Shown here: positions 16,436 to 25,312 of the stretch, one piece after another | How positions within the stretch are numbered: position 1 is the first letter of the stretch | Layout: the number at the start of each line of letters is the position of its first letter | Assembly (NCBI RefSeq): GCF_039555535.1 | Contig: NZ_CP154630.1 | Location: forward strand, 2,121,001-2,185,000 | Source of the DNA: Stenotrophomonas maltophilia | GTDB lineage: Bacteria; Pseudomonadota; Gammaproteobacteria; Xanthomonadales; Xanthomonadaceae | Reading direction: 5' to 3' | Length of the DNA stretch: 64,000 bases | Translations under genes and position numbers: made by a program | The notes under the pieces: model-generated | The model's database searches: none | The model's input: the letters and a program-made list of their open reading frames with translations, nothing else | Told to the model about the DNA's origin: nothing

Positions 16436-17872
16436 TCAACGGGCTCCGTCCGGGGCCGGACCCAATGCGCCCCAACCGCCGCCCAGTGACAGGAACAGAT
16501 CCATCTGGCGATCGACCCGGTCCGCGCGCGATGCGGCCAATGCGGACTCCGCATCTGCCAGTGCGGCCTGAGCCGAAAGCACATCGAGAAAATCGATCCT
16601 GCCGAAACGGTAGAGCTGCTGCGCCTGCCCCGCGGCCCGCGCTGCGTCCCCACGCGCCTGCGCCAGGCTGCGCTCGCGTTCAAGCTCCTGCGTGCAGGCA
16701 GAAAGCGCAGTCTCGGTCTGGCGCAGTGCCTGCAGCACCGCGCCGTCAAAGGAAGCAAGAGCGGCATCTGCATTGGCACCGGCCGCTGCGATGCGGGCCT
16801 TGGCCATGCGGCGGTTGGGCCAGTGCCATGACAGCACGGGACCGATGTTCGCACCAAAGCTGTTGGCCGACAGTAGATGCGCCGGCGTGCCAGCCACGCC
16901 CGAAGAGGCGCCCAGGGTGACCCGCGGATAAAGTTCCGCGGTCTCTACGCCGATCATCGCTGTGGCCGCGGCAAGGCTCCGCTCGGCGGCACGTATGTCA
17001 GGGCGCCGCTGGAGCAGCTGCCAGCCGTCACCGACCGGCAATGCTTGCTCCAGCTCAGGGGGCTGTGGGCACCCTTCTGCTTCCCTGGGATAATCTGCCG
17101 GGACTTTGCCCATCAGTGCGGCCAGTTCGAACAGTGAGGCCTGCTGTTCCGCCAGCAGGTGCGGTATCGCCGCCGCGCTGCGATTGACGGCTGCACCGGC
17201 ACGGCTGACATCGAAGTCCGTTCCGCGCCCGCCTGCAGCCAGGCGTCGGGTTGCCTCCAGCGTGGCGCGCTGTATCGCCAGCACCTGCCGGGTCGCAGCG
17301 AGCGTGTGATTGCTTGTGCAGATCTGGAGATAGGCACGGGTGACGGCAGCAGCGACGACCACGCGGACCTGGTCCCGTGCCGCAGCGACAGCCTCCGCGT
17401 CCGCGTTGGCGGCTTCGATGCCGCGGCGGATGCCGCCTGCAAGATCCAGTGGATAGGAGAGGTGGAGACCCAGCGCATACGACTGCGGCGCGGCCGGCGC
17501 CTGGGTGTAACCACCGGCATGGGTGAGCGTGCCCGATGCATCCACGTCGGCCTGCAACTCACCGCGTGCGTGATACTCCAGCATGGTTGCGCTGGCGCGC
17601 CGAAGGTTGGCATCGGCGGCGCGCAGGTCGGTATTGGCCGCCAGTGCTTCGCGGACGTAGGCGTCAAGCTGGGGGTCGCCATACAGTTGCCACCATCGAT
17701 CCGGTGGCGCGTGCTGGCTGAACGATGCCTCCTGGCCCGATACGAACGCCCGTGCCGCCCGGGGGGAGGCTGCGACGGCATTCGCAGGGAGGTGATAGTC
17801 GGGGCCGGACACGCAGGCGGTCAACGGCAGCAGCAGGGCAAGCAGCCCACCACGTACTGTTCGCAAACTCAC
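16436..17872 (-). CDS. Outer-membrane efflux lipoprotein (NodT/OprM family)
   Basis: A 478-residue outer-membrane factor with a lipobox (LLPLTAC at residues 14-20). Typical landmarks are 'CVSGPDYHLP', 'WWQLYGDPQLDAYVREAL', 'ANTDLRAADANLRRA', 'LLQRRPDIRAAERSLAAA' and 'YPRVTLGAS'. It should form a trimeric channel together with the periplasmic adaptor encoded directly upstream; the two genes overlap by 4 bp. It is the last gene of the FUSC-DUF1656-HlyD-OMF operon. Confidence 0.9.
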   Translation of the reverse strand: MSLRTVRGGLLALLLPLTACVSGPDYHLPANAVAASPRAARAFVSGQEASFSQHAPPDRWWQLYGDPQLDAYVREALAANTDLRAADANLRRASATMLEYHARGELQADVDASGTLTHAGGYTQAPAAPQSYALGLHLSYPLDLAGGIRRGIEAANADAEAVAAARDQVRVVVAAAVTRAYLQICTSNHTLAATRQVLAIQRATLEATRRLAAGGRGTDFDVSRAGAAVNRSAAAIPHLLAEQQASLFELAALMGKVPADYPREAEGCPQPPELEQALPVGDGWQLLQRRPDIRAAERSLAAATAMIGVETAELYPRVTLGASSGVAGTPAHLLSANSFGANIGPVLSWHWPNRRMAKARIAAAGANADAALASFDGAVLQALRQTETALSACTQELERERSLAQARGDAARAAGQAQQLYRFGRIDFLDVLSAQAALADAESALAASRADRVDRQMDLFLSLGGGWGALGPAPDGAR

Positions 17873-18753
17873 TTGCAGGCTCCCTGTGCCGAGGGTGTTA
17901 TGGTCACATTTGCAGTGCGACCCACGATCAGACGCGTATCCGGCGGAGCATCATCGATATGGATGCGTACCGGGATGCGCTGTGCCAGCCTGACCCAGGT
18001 ATAGGTCGGCGCCACGGCCGGCAGCAGGTTGTGTGTGCTTGAGCGCTGATCGTCGGCAATGCCGGCGGCGATGGTATCCACGTGTCCGCGGACGTCGTGG
18101 TCGTCGCCCATCAGCCGGGCCACGGCGGCATCGCCCTCGGTGATGCAGCCCAGTTTGGTTTCCTCGAAGTAGCCTTCGATACGCAGGCTGCCGGTGTCGA
18201 TCAGCGCCAGCGCCTGCGCGCCCGGTTGCAGGTAGTCGCCCGCATGCAGGTCCAGGTTGGTGACGATGCCATCGGTGGTCGCGCGCACCTCGGTGCGTTG
18301 CACGTTGAGCTGGGCGACGCGCTGTTCGGCCCGTGCCTGCGCCAGGGTGGCCAGCTCGGTATCGACCTTGGCGGCATTGCGTTCGCGCGTTTCCGACGCG
18401 ACCAGGTTGCCCAGTGCGTTGTCCCGCGTCGATTCGCGACGGGCCAGCGCCAGCGTGGCATGTGCGCTGCTGACCGCTGCGTCGGCCTTCTCAAGCGCGG
18501 CAGCGAAGCGCGGTTGATCGAGCACCAGCAGCAGTTGTCCGGCGCTGACCCGCTGGTTGTCGTGCACCAGCACCTGGGTGACCAGTCCCCCCATGTCCGA
18601 CGCAACGCGCACCACATCGGCGCGCACCCGCCCATCCCGCGTCCATGGGCGTATTTCGTAACGATTCCAGAGGGAGAGCGCGGCAATGGCGGCAAGCGCA
18701 CACACGGCCAGTGTTGCGCTCCAGCGCCCGATGACAGCAAGCAGGTGTTTCAT
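17869..18753 (-). CDS. HlyD-type periplasmic adaptor (AaeA-like)
   Basis: 294 residues: one N-terminal membrane segment, a biotinyl-lipoyl-like region ('VRVASDMGGLVTQVLVHDNQRV', split here at VASDMGG), a short coiled-coil hairpin, then a beta-barrel domain ('VRATTDGIVTNLDLHAGDYL'). This size and the neighbours (DUF1656 and FUSC proteins) match AaeA, the adaptor for aromatic-acid efflux. It bridges the inner-membrane FUSC pump and the outer-membrane factor. Confidence 0.88.
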   Translation of the reverse strand: MKHLLAVIGRWSATLAVCALAAIAALSLWNRYEIRPWTRDGRVRADVVRVASDMGGLVTQVLVHDNQRVSAGQLLLVLDQPRFAAALEKADAAVSSAHATLALARRESTRDNALGNLVASETRERNAAKVDTELATLAQARAEQRVAQLNVQRTEVRATTDGIVTNLDLHAGDYLQPGAQALALIDTGSLRIEGYFEETKLGCITEGDAAVARLMGDDHDVRGHVDTIAAGIADDQRSSTHNLLPAVAPTYTWVRLAQRIPVRIHIDDAPPDTRLIVGRTANVTITPSAQGACK

Positions 18754-18754
18754 T

Positions 18755-18964
18755 TCATTTCTCGAGCAGGGGCGAGAGCCGGGCCATCAGCTCCACCAGG
18801 ATCACGAACGGGGACAGGACCACCAGGGGCCGCGCGGCGAACAACCGGTACAGACCGAGGCTGGCGAGCAGGCGTGAAGTCAGTATCGACAGCGCCAAGG
18901 CGGCAGCGGCCACGGCGAGCAGGCCGGGAATGAGCACGCCATCAATGGAAAGATCAGAAGGCAT
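18755..18964 (-). CDS. DUF1656 (AaeX-like) small membrane protein
   Basis: 69 residues starting MPSDLSIDGVLIPGLLAVAA. Two membrane segments and the motif 'LYRLFAARPLVVLSPFVIL' match DUF1656. It lies 1 bp before the adaptor gene and 4 bp after the FUSC gene, the usual aaeX context. Its role in the pump is not established. Confidence 0.85.
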   Translation of the reverse strand: MPSDLSIDGVLIPGLLAVAAAALALSILTSRLLASLGLYRLFAARPLVVLSPFVILVELMARLSPLLEK

Positions 18965-18968
18965 GAGG

Positions 18969-20930
18969 TCAGTGCCGATGGGTAAGCGGGGAAACGAGCA
19001 GATCGCGGCGCAATCCACAGAGCAGGTGCGACAGATGCTCCTGCTCAGCCCCGCTGCTGGCCGCCGCTGTCTCGCGCATGCGGTCCAGCAGTTCCAGAAG
19101 ATGGGTGTCGACACTGCGTGCCGCGTGGGCGCGGATCCTGAAATGTGCGGCGACGTGTTCGATCAGCGCCGCATGAAACGCTTGCGTGCGTGGATCGTGC
19201 AGACGCGTGTCCAGTGCGCGGAGCTGGTTGGATGCATGTGCCGCGCGAACGTCCGCAAACAACGCCCGCAGGTCGTGTGCTGCGCTGGCACGGCCCTGCA
19301 ACCTGGGAGCGAGCAGCCCGATTCGATCCAGCATCCGGCTGAGCCAGGCGCGGGTCACATCACCTTGTCCGGCGGCGTGTCGTGCGATGTCCCGGCGGAT
19401 CGAGCGCTCCAGCCGTGCGCGGTTGCGGCCCGCATCGGCGGTCTGGAAAAGCTGCATGCTGCACAGTGCTACCGTCGTACCCACGAACAACGCAACGCTG
19501 TTGTTGAGCGCGCCGACGATGTTAACCGTGCTGGTCGCACCGAGGCCCGCGATGAGCGGGAAGGTCAGTACCACGCCCAGGGCGGCCATGATGAACGGTG
19601 GCCGGGCAAGGAACGATCCGCACAGCAGCAGCACCGGCGCGAGCGCGGCAATCAGGCCGGTGATATCGGACAACGCGGGGAAGATCAGCAGACCGTAGAG
19701 CAGGCCGACGGCCACGCCGATGCACGATCCCACCAGGTAGCGCATGACATGCGGTGCCGGCGCTTCGATCGTGCCGAACAGCACGCACGCCGTGCCGATG
19801 ATGGACACCGCCGTGGCGCCCTCCGACCAGCCGGTAGCGATCCATAGAACGCAGCTCAGCAGGATGCCGACGAACGCGCCCAGCGCGCTACGCAGGGCAA
19901 GCCGATGATCCCGGTGAAGTACCGCACCCTGCGCATGTCGCACAAGGCGAGCAGGTACATGCCGGCGCCAGTCGGAGCGGGCAGTGCGCAGTTGTGCCTG
20001 CAGCACGCGGCAGTCGGCGTGGGCGAGGTCGAGCTCGGTCTGTTGCGCGGCGAGGCCGGCCTGCAGGAGATTGCGCCACCCGGTTGAATCCATCTGCGGT
20101 GAACGCAGCCGGTCGATGGAATCTTCCACCGCGCTGGACAGCATCAGGACGTCCAGCATCCGGTCATGCAGGGCACGCAGGATCTGCACCTGCGCCACGC
20201 CGTGGGCGCTGTCGAAGGGCAGGTGGATCGACAGCACATGCAGCTCGAGCAGGTCGGCGGCCACTTTCGAGCGGTCCGTCGCCAGCACCGTGTCCGATGC
20301 ACCGGCCCGCATGTCGCGTGTCCATCGTTCCGTATCATCCAGCACAGCGGCAACCCGCGCGTGCACGCGCATCGAGACCCGGCGCGGCAGCACCAACCCG
20401 TGGACCAGCGTTGCGGCCAGGATGCCGATGGCGATTTCCTGCACCCGCGTGATGGCGATGGTGAACACGTCTCCCGGCACCATCACCGCAGGAAACCCAA
20501 TCAGGCTGGTGGTATAGCCGGCCAGCAGGAACGCATACGCACGCGGCGTGCGGTCGAGCATCGCCAGGTACAGGCACAGCGCCATCCACGCCGCGAGCGC
20601 GGCGCTCAGCACCAGGGGGGCATTGGCAAATCGTGGCACCAGTGCGACGGTGGCGAAGGCCCCGCCCACGGTGCCGAGCAGACGGAACAGGCCGCGGCTG
20701 AGTGTCGCCCCGGAAAGGGGCTGCGACACCAGATAGACCGTGCCGATCACCCAGAACGGGCGATTCAGGCCGATCCTTAGAGAGACATACAGCCCCAGCG
20801 ACGCGGCGAGCAGGCATTTGAGCGAGAACAGCACTGCTTCCTGGTCGGTCCTGAGGGCAGGGCTTTTCAACCGGGCAAATGCCTGGCGCATGTAGGGGTG
20901 GAACGGGGTGGGGGAGTGCATGCGGCTCAT
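18969..20930 (-). CDS. FUSC family (AaeB-like) efflux transporter
   Basis: About 653 residues with two blocks of membrane helices (residues about 25-170 and 340-500), each followed by a cytoplasmic helical domain, as in AaeB/FUSC proteins. 'RPFWVIGTVYLVSQPLSG' and 'GRNRARLERSIRRD' are characteristic. The start could be 20930 or 20921; neither has a strong ribosome site. It is the first gene of the efflux operon and divergent from an AraC regulator 70 bp away. A weak-acid or aromatic substrate is likely by family, not shown. Confidence 0.88.
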   Translation of the reverse strand: MSRMHSPTPFHPYMRQAFARLKSPALRTDQEAVLFSLKCLLAASLGLYVSLRIGLNRPFWVIGTVYLVSQPLSGATLSRGLFRLLGTVGGAFATVALVPRFANAPLVLSAALAAWMALCLYLAMLDRTPRAYAFLLAGYTTSLIGFPAVMVPGDVFTIAITRVQEIAIGILAATLVHGLVLPRRVSMRVHARVAAVLDDTERWTRDMRAGASDTVLATDRSKVAADLLELHVLSIHLPFDSAHGVAQVQILRALHDRMLDVLMLSSAVEDSIDRLRSPQMDSTGWRNLLQAGLAAQQTELDLAHADCRVLQAQLRTARSDWRRHVPARLVRHAQGAVLHRDHRLALRSALGAFVGILLSCVLWIATGWSEGATAVSIIGTACVLFGTIEAPAPHVMRYLVGSCIGVAVGLLYGLLIFPALSDITGLIAALAPVLLLCGSFLARPPFIMAALGVVLTFPLIAGLGATSTVNIVGALNNSVALFVGTTVALCSMQLFQTADAGRNRARLERSIRRDIARHAAGQGDVTRAWLSRMLDRIGLLAPRLQGRASAAHDLRALFADVRAAHASNQLRALDTRLHDPRTQAFHAALIEHVAAHFRIRAHAARSVDTHLLELLDRMRETAAASSGAEQEHLSHLLCGLRRDLLVSPLTHRH

Positions 20931-20950
20931 GCTAGTGATCGGCCGCACTG

Positions 20951-20967
20951 GCGAATTTCGCTACAAT
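20951..20967. promoter_or_regulatory. Palindrome and -10-like box between the efflux operon and araC-type gene
   Basis: GCGAA-T-TTCGC at 20951-20961 is a perfect inverted repeat in the 70-bp divergent region, followed directly by TACAAT (20962-20967), a good -10 for the rightward AraC gene 34 bp downstream. It may be the operator through which the regulator controls both directions. No good -35 is visible. Confidence 0.35.
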
Positions 20968-21000
20968 GACAACCAATCGCTAAAACCGGTCAATGTGAGA

Positions 21001-21795
21001 ATGGCTCGCATTTCGCTCCCCGGCTTTGACCTGGACCCGGACGAGACCGATCGCCCGGCGGTCGCCAGCCGCCTGCAGGTGGCCGAGCACGACGCCGAGA
21101 TTCCCGTGCATGAGCACCGCAAGGGTCAGCTCATTCTTGCGCTGCATGGGGCGGTGACCTGCGAAGTGGCCAATGCGTTGTGGATCGTGCCGCCCCAGTG
21201 TGGCGTCTGGATTCCGGGTGGCATGCCGCACAGCAACCGCGCCACCGCCAACGCGCGCCTGTGCTACCTGTTCGTCGAGCCCGGCATCGTCGATCTGCCC
21301 ATGCAATGCGTGACGCTGGCGATCTCCCCGATGCTGCGCGAGATGATCCTGCACCTGGCCGACGCGCCGCTGGACTACCCGCATGGCAGCCACACCGACC
21401 GGCTGGCGCGCGTGTTGCTGGACGAGCTGGTACAGATGCCGGCCGAGCACCTGTCGTTGCCGGTCAGCCATCACCCGAAGGTGCGTGCATTGGCTGCGGC
21501 ATTGTCGGCTGATCCGGCAGACCGCAGCACCATCAGCCAGTGGGCCGTGCGCCTGGCCCTGGGCGAGCGCACGTTGACCCGGCTCATCGAACGGGAAACG
21601 GGATTGTCCTTCGGGCGCTGGCGGCAGCAGCTGCACCTGCTCATCGCCATTCGGGAACTTGCCGCGGGTGCACCGGTACAACGCGTTTCCGAGACGCTGG
21701 GCTATGAGTCGGTGACGGCCTTCATCACGATGTTCAAGAAAGCGCTTGGCCTTTCCCCGGCGCGGTACTTTGCCGTGCGGCTGCGCGGGCAGTAG
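21001..21795 (+). CDS. AraC family transcriptional regulator
   Basis: 264 residues starting MARISLPGFDLDPDETDRP. The N-terminal cupin part ('VHEHRKGQLILALHGAVTC', 'WIPGGMPHSNR') binds effector; the C-terminal double helix-turn-helix ('SQWAVRLALGERTLTRLIER', 'RVSETLGYESVTAFITMFKK', 'LGLSPARYF') binds DNA. It is divergent from the FUSC efflux operon and most likely controls it in response to the pump's substrate. Just 20 bp after its stop the RHS remnant begins. Confidence 0.9.
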   Translation: MARISLPGFDLDPDETDRPAVASRLQVAEHDAEIPVHEHRKGQLILALHGAVTCEVANALWIVPPQCGVWIPGGMPHSNRATANARLCYLFVEPGIVDLPMQCVTLAISPMLREMILHLADAPLDYPHGSHTDRLARVLLDELVQMPAEHLSLPVSHHPKVRALAAALSADPADRSTISQWAVRLALGERTLTRLIERETGLSFGRWRQQLHLLIAIRELAAGAPVQRVSETLGYESVTAFITMFKKALGLSPARYFAVRLRGQ

Positions 21796-21810
21796 CGGGG
21801 AACAACGGGG

Positions 21811-22895
21811 GAAGCCGTTGCCTGGAACGTGCGCGATATCCAGGGCCGCATCAGCCAGATCGGCCTGACCCGGCCCGGCCAAGCCCGCCAGATCGTCGTG
21901 AACAACGTGACCTATGCGGCCTTCGGACCGGCGACCGGTTGGACTTATGGCAACGGCCGCCAGTTGCAGCGCCCGCTGGACCTCGACTATTGCCCGCAGG
22001 CGGTGCACGACCCGGCGGCAGGCGGCCTGTCGCTGGGCTACGGCTATGACCCGGTCGGCTCGGTCACCGAGCTGAAGAACGGCACGGGCTCGACGGTGCT
22101 GGCCAAGTACGCCTACGACACGCTGGGTCGCCTGACCCAGACTCAGGACGGCGCGACCGGCACGCCGATCGAAACCTATGCCTACGACGCCACGGGCAAT
22201 CGGACCGCGCTGACCACCTCGGCAGGCACCGCCAGCTACACCTATCCCGCAACCAGCCACCGGCTGACCGCCGTGGATGGCGAAGCGCGCACCCAGGACG
22301 CGGTGGGCAACACCACCAGCATCGGCAGCAAGACGTTCATCTACAACGATGCGAACCGCATGAACGCGGTGAGGCAGGGTGTGCCGTGCTGGAAAGCTAC
22401 GGTTACAACCATCGCGGCGAGCGCGTGCTGCGTACTCCAGCCGGTGGCGCAGCTCAGATCACGCTGTACGATGAGGCCGGACAGTGGCTGGGCAGTTATT
22501 CCGCCACGGGCGAGGCCCAGCAGCAGGCCATCTGGCTGGACAACTACCCGGTGGCACTGATCAATGTGCCAAGCACTGGTGTGCCGGAGCTGGCCTACGT
22601 CCAGTCGGATCACCTAGGTACGCCGCGCGTGGTGTTCGATCGGGTACGGAATGTCTCGATCTGGGAGTGGAGCAACAAGAGCGAGGTATTCGGCACCCAG
22701 ATTCCGAGTGCCGATCCGGATGGCGATGGTGTGGCGTTCGAACTGGCGTTGCGCTTCCCGGGCCAGCAGGCCACGGATGCGAGCGGGTTGTTCTACAACC
22801 ATAGTGGTTCGATCAAAACATCAAGGGCGACTCCAGCGCTGACTCCGCTGCGGATCAGCTGGCAAACCGCCTCGGACGATCATCTGGACAAATGA
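21811..22895 (+). pseudogene. RHS-repeat protein remnant, frameshifted and truncated at both ends
   Basis: The sequence codes for YD/RHS repeats ('YGYDPVGSVTELKNGTGST', 'YAYDTLGRLTQTQDG', 'YAYDATGNRTALT') without a proper start; homology begins about 15-20 bp after the AraC stop. Near 22373-22386 the reading frame changes: '...NRMNAVRQG' is in one frame and '...AVLESYGYNHRGERVLR' in another, fitting loss of one base. The second part holds the core-end motif 'SDHLGTPRVVFD' and then departs from RHS sequence around 22800, ending at a stop at 22893. The variable toxin tip is gone. Confidence 0.75.
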
Positions 22896-22959
22896 GCCGT
22901 ACGCGAAGTTGCTCGCAGATGTGCGGGAGCTATCGACCCGGTGGAAACTTCCCTTACTG

Positions 22960-23418
22960 ATGACTCGGATGCCTCAGATGTACGCTCCCCAGCTGCTCCC
23001 AATCGTGACGCTGTCAATCGCACTTTCTGGTTGCATGGAAGTTGCCAGCACCGAGTATGCAGACCGCAATCAAGCCGTCTCAAGGCAAGCAATCGGTGAA
23101 TCCAAATGGTTGCCTTCATGGTTGCCAGAGGATGCAGTCAATATACGCGAGTCGCACGACATTGACACAAATGAATCGTGGCTGGTTTTCCGCCTGACCA
23201 GCGGGGCTCTTACTTTGCCCGAAGAATGTAGGCTGGTGAGCAGGCCGGAGGTGTCCGGCGCGCGAGTCATGCGGAGATTTCCACAGTTTGCTCGCAGCGC
23301 GTGGTCACGAGAATCAAGCTACTCCGGGATGTTCTATCTGTGCCCGGAGGGTGATGCTGGTCGCTGGGTCATGCGCGATGAAGAACAGGGCCTTGTTTAC
23401 AGCCGAATAGCGCTATAA
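22960..23418 (+). CDS. Lipoprotein, paralogue of the one at 14012; possible immunity protein
   Basis: About 152 residues. Possible starts are 22960, 22969 and 22978; each precedes a signal with lipobox LSGC ('PIVTLSIALSGC'). The core 'KWLPSWLPEDAVNIRESHDI' plus 'DTNESWLVF' matches the lipoprotein at 14012-14437. It follows the RHS remnant directly, the usual place for an immunity gene. Base composition is lower in GC than the core genome. Function is inferred from position only. Confidence 0.6.
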   Translation: MTRMPQMYAPQLLPIVTLSIALSGCMEVASTEYADRNQAVSRQAIGESKWLPSWLPEDAVNIRESHDIDTNESWLVFRLTSGALTLPEECRLVSRPEVSGARVMRRFPQFARSAWSRESSYSGMFYLCPEGDAGRWVMRDEEQGLVYSRIAL

Positions 23419-24094
23419 GTGGCCGGGCGGTCTCGCCTGGGAAGCGAAATGCGTGGCTGGCACTTGGCGATCTCCTTTCCCGGTGCCTGGTTCGCTACTT
23501 TCCGGCCGAGCGTCGAGGTCCGGCATGGGTCACATCGACCTCGTCACTGGCCATGTTCGCGAATGGGAAGGCGCTGTCTGAGCATTGCAGGTTCCGGCAG
23601 GTCCTGGGGCGCGTGGCCGTGGTGACGACTGTATGGGAGGGGTTCTGTGATATCGGCTCCATGGCCTATTGTGGCTGCAGCGCAGGCGGCGGGTGGAGGC
23701 GAATGGAAATGAAAGACAAAATGAGAGAAAGAGAGGCGCTGTCGCCAACTGGCTTCTATGACCAATACTATGCGGACAGTGGCCTGGATCAGGAAGTACA
23801 GCTCATACAACCGGAACGAAGTGGAACGGATGATTGAGCTGTTTTGCACGCAGCAGGAGCGGCTGGGTGTGTACGAAATCCTCAGGCAAGGAACCAATCG
23901 CCTGATCCATGAAGTGCTTAAACTCATCTAAAGATGCGCGAACGAACACCACCACAATACAGACACCAGGGTGCACAATCATTCCACTGAGACTTGTGAG
24001 CTAGGTCGCGGTGTCGGAGGGTAGACAGTGCTAGGCTCGCGCATCGAGGCATGTGAAAGCCTCGATGATTTGTTACAAGCTCTGGAGATGTCGC
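23419..24094 (+). other. Lower-GC stretch without a convincing gene
   Basis: About 675 bp between the lipoprotein and the protease. Two overlapping frames are open in part: 23553-23837 and 23758-23931. Neither has a good ribosome site or a recognisable family. It looks like decayed accessory DNA. Confidence 0.4.
23758..23931 (+). CDS. Small ORF, possible fragment
   Basis: A 57-residue frame starting MTNTMRTVAWIRKYSSYNRN and ending 'EILRQGTNRLIHEVLKLI'. The amphipathic pattern looks protein-like, but the start lacks a ribosome site and the frame overlaps another open frame. I do not recognise it. It may be the tail of an old accessory gene. Confidence 0.25.
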   Translation: MTNTMRTVAWIRKYSSYNRNEVERMIELFCTQQERLGVYEILRQGTNRLIHEVLKLI

Positions 24095-25312
24095 ATGAAA
24101 TGGAAGGTTCTAGGATGCTCCGCAGCACTTCTTGTATCCACCTGTGCTTTGGCGCAGGTGCCTGACGCTGACACGCAAGAAGGCAAGGAGATGCAGATTC
24201 AGATTCACAGCTATATGAGTGAACACCCCACGGTCTCGATAGACGAAGCAATCACGCGCCTAGCGGTACAAGGTGAGGTGATGTCGGATATTGAAGCGTT
24301 GCGTATCGAGTTCGCAGATCGTCTAACGGAGCTGTCGATAAAAGACGCGCCAGATCAACACATCTTGGTTCAACTCAAGGGGCCAGATCCAGTCGCGGAT
24401 CGAACGATTACCACCGAGAGCGGGACGACCCGTGTGGTGTTCGAGGTTGGTCACAAGTACACCCAGGACGAATTTTACGCGCTCCTTGCTCAGCACAGAC
24501 CTCTTCTTCACAGCGCCATACCAGGCATCACGGGGACGACTGGGTTCCCAGGCGAAGAACGGGTGCTGATTGACATAAACGGCGACAGCCGCCAAGCAGA
24601 AGAGTTGAAGGATACAATCAAGAAGCTTGAAAGAGTCACCGGTCTCAAGATTGAAGTCCGCCCCAACATGCCGAAGTCGGTCAACGCGGAGTATGTTGTT
24701 GGCGGCGCCCCCCTCCAATCCAACAATAGCTACTGCACCTCAGGATTTCCGGTTATTCATAAGGCCACTGGACGAAGGGGTATCACCACTGCGGCGCATT
24801 GCCCCGACAATCTAATCTATGGCAACTACGCAACCGGCGCAGGGAAGTACACCGTGCCGCTGACGTTCGTGGACCAGATCAATGATGCGAGCCACGACGT
24901 TCAGTGGCATACGGTGGGGTCACACACACCGCTACGGGAGGTGTATGCCACCTCCACTTCGGATTACAGTAGGCGCCGCATCATGTACATGTGGACCAAC
25001 GCTACTCAAGGCCAGAGCATGTGCTTCAGAGGCGTCACCAGCCAATACACCTGCGGAACAGTCGTGAGCATCAAGCACAGGCCCGAGCTCGCATGCGGTC
25101 CAACCGGAAACCTTCCCTGCGCGGACGCGTGGATACGCATCGAAGGATCGTCGTTGGCGTGCGGATTTGGAGATAGCGGTGCCGCTATCTTCTTCGGAGA
25201 CAATGGATACGGCATTGTCGCTAAAGCAAGCCTGAAAGACGGAAGTTGCAAGGGAGTCTCCGCAATGCCTTGGGGCGCAGTCAGCGCATTAGGGCTGGAG
25301 GCAGGCGGTTAG
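24095..25312 (+). CDS. Secreted trypsin-fold serine protease with propeptide (streptogrisin/alpha-lytic-like)
   Basis: 405 residues starting MKWKVLGCSAALLVSTCALA, with GGAG nine bases before the ATG at 24095. A propeptide of about 190 residues ends with 'LKIEVRPNMPKSVNAEYVVG', after which the protease domain starts. The triad is visible: His235 in 'GITTAAHC', a probable Asp268 in 'ASHDVQW', and Ser361 in 'CGFGDSGAAIF'. Paired cysteines (YCTSG/AAHC, MCFRG/YTCG, ACGPTG/PCAD) fit an extracellular enzyme. The large propeptide resembles S1E proteases. GC is clearly lower than in the flanks, so it was probably acquired. Export would use Sec and probably a type II system. Confidence 0.85.
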   Translation: MKWKVLGCSAALLVSTCALAQVPDADTQEGKEMQIQIHSYMSEHPTVSIDEAITRLAVQGEVMSDIEALRIEFADRLTELSIKDAPDQHILVQLKGPDPVADRTITTESGTTRVVFEVGHKYTQDEFYALLAQHRPLLHSAIPGITGTTGFPGEERVLIDINGDSRQAEELKDTIKKLERVTGLKIEVRPNMPKSVNAEYVVGGAPLQSNNSYCTSGFPVIHKATGRRGITTAAHCPDNLIYGNYATGAGKYTVPLTFVDQINDASHDVQWHTVGSHTPLREVYATSTSDYSRRRIMYMWTNATQGQSMCFRGVTSQYTCGTVVSIKHRPELACGPTGNLPCADAWIRIEGSSLACGFGDSGAAIFFGDNGYGIVAKASLKDGSCKGVSAMPWGAVSALGLEAGG

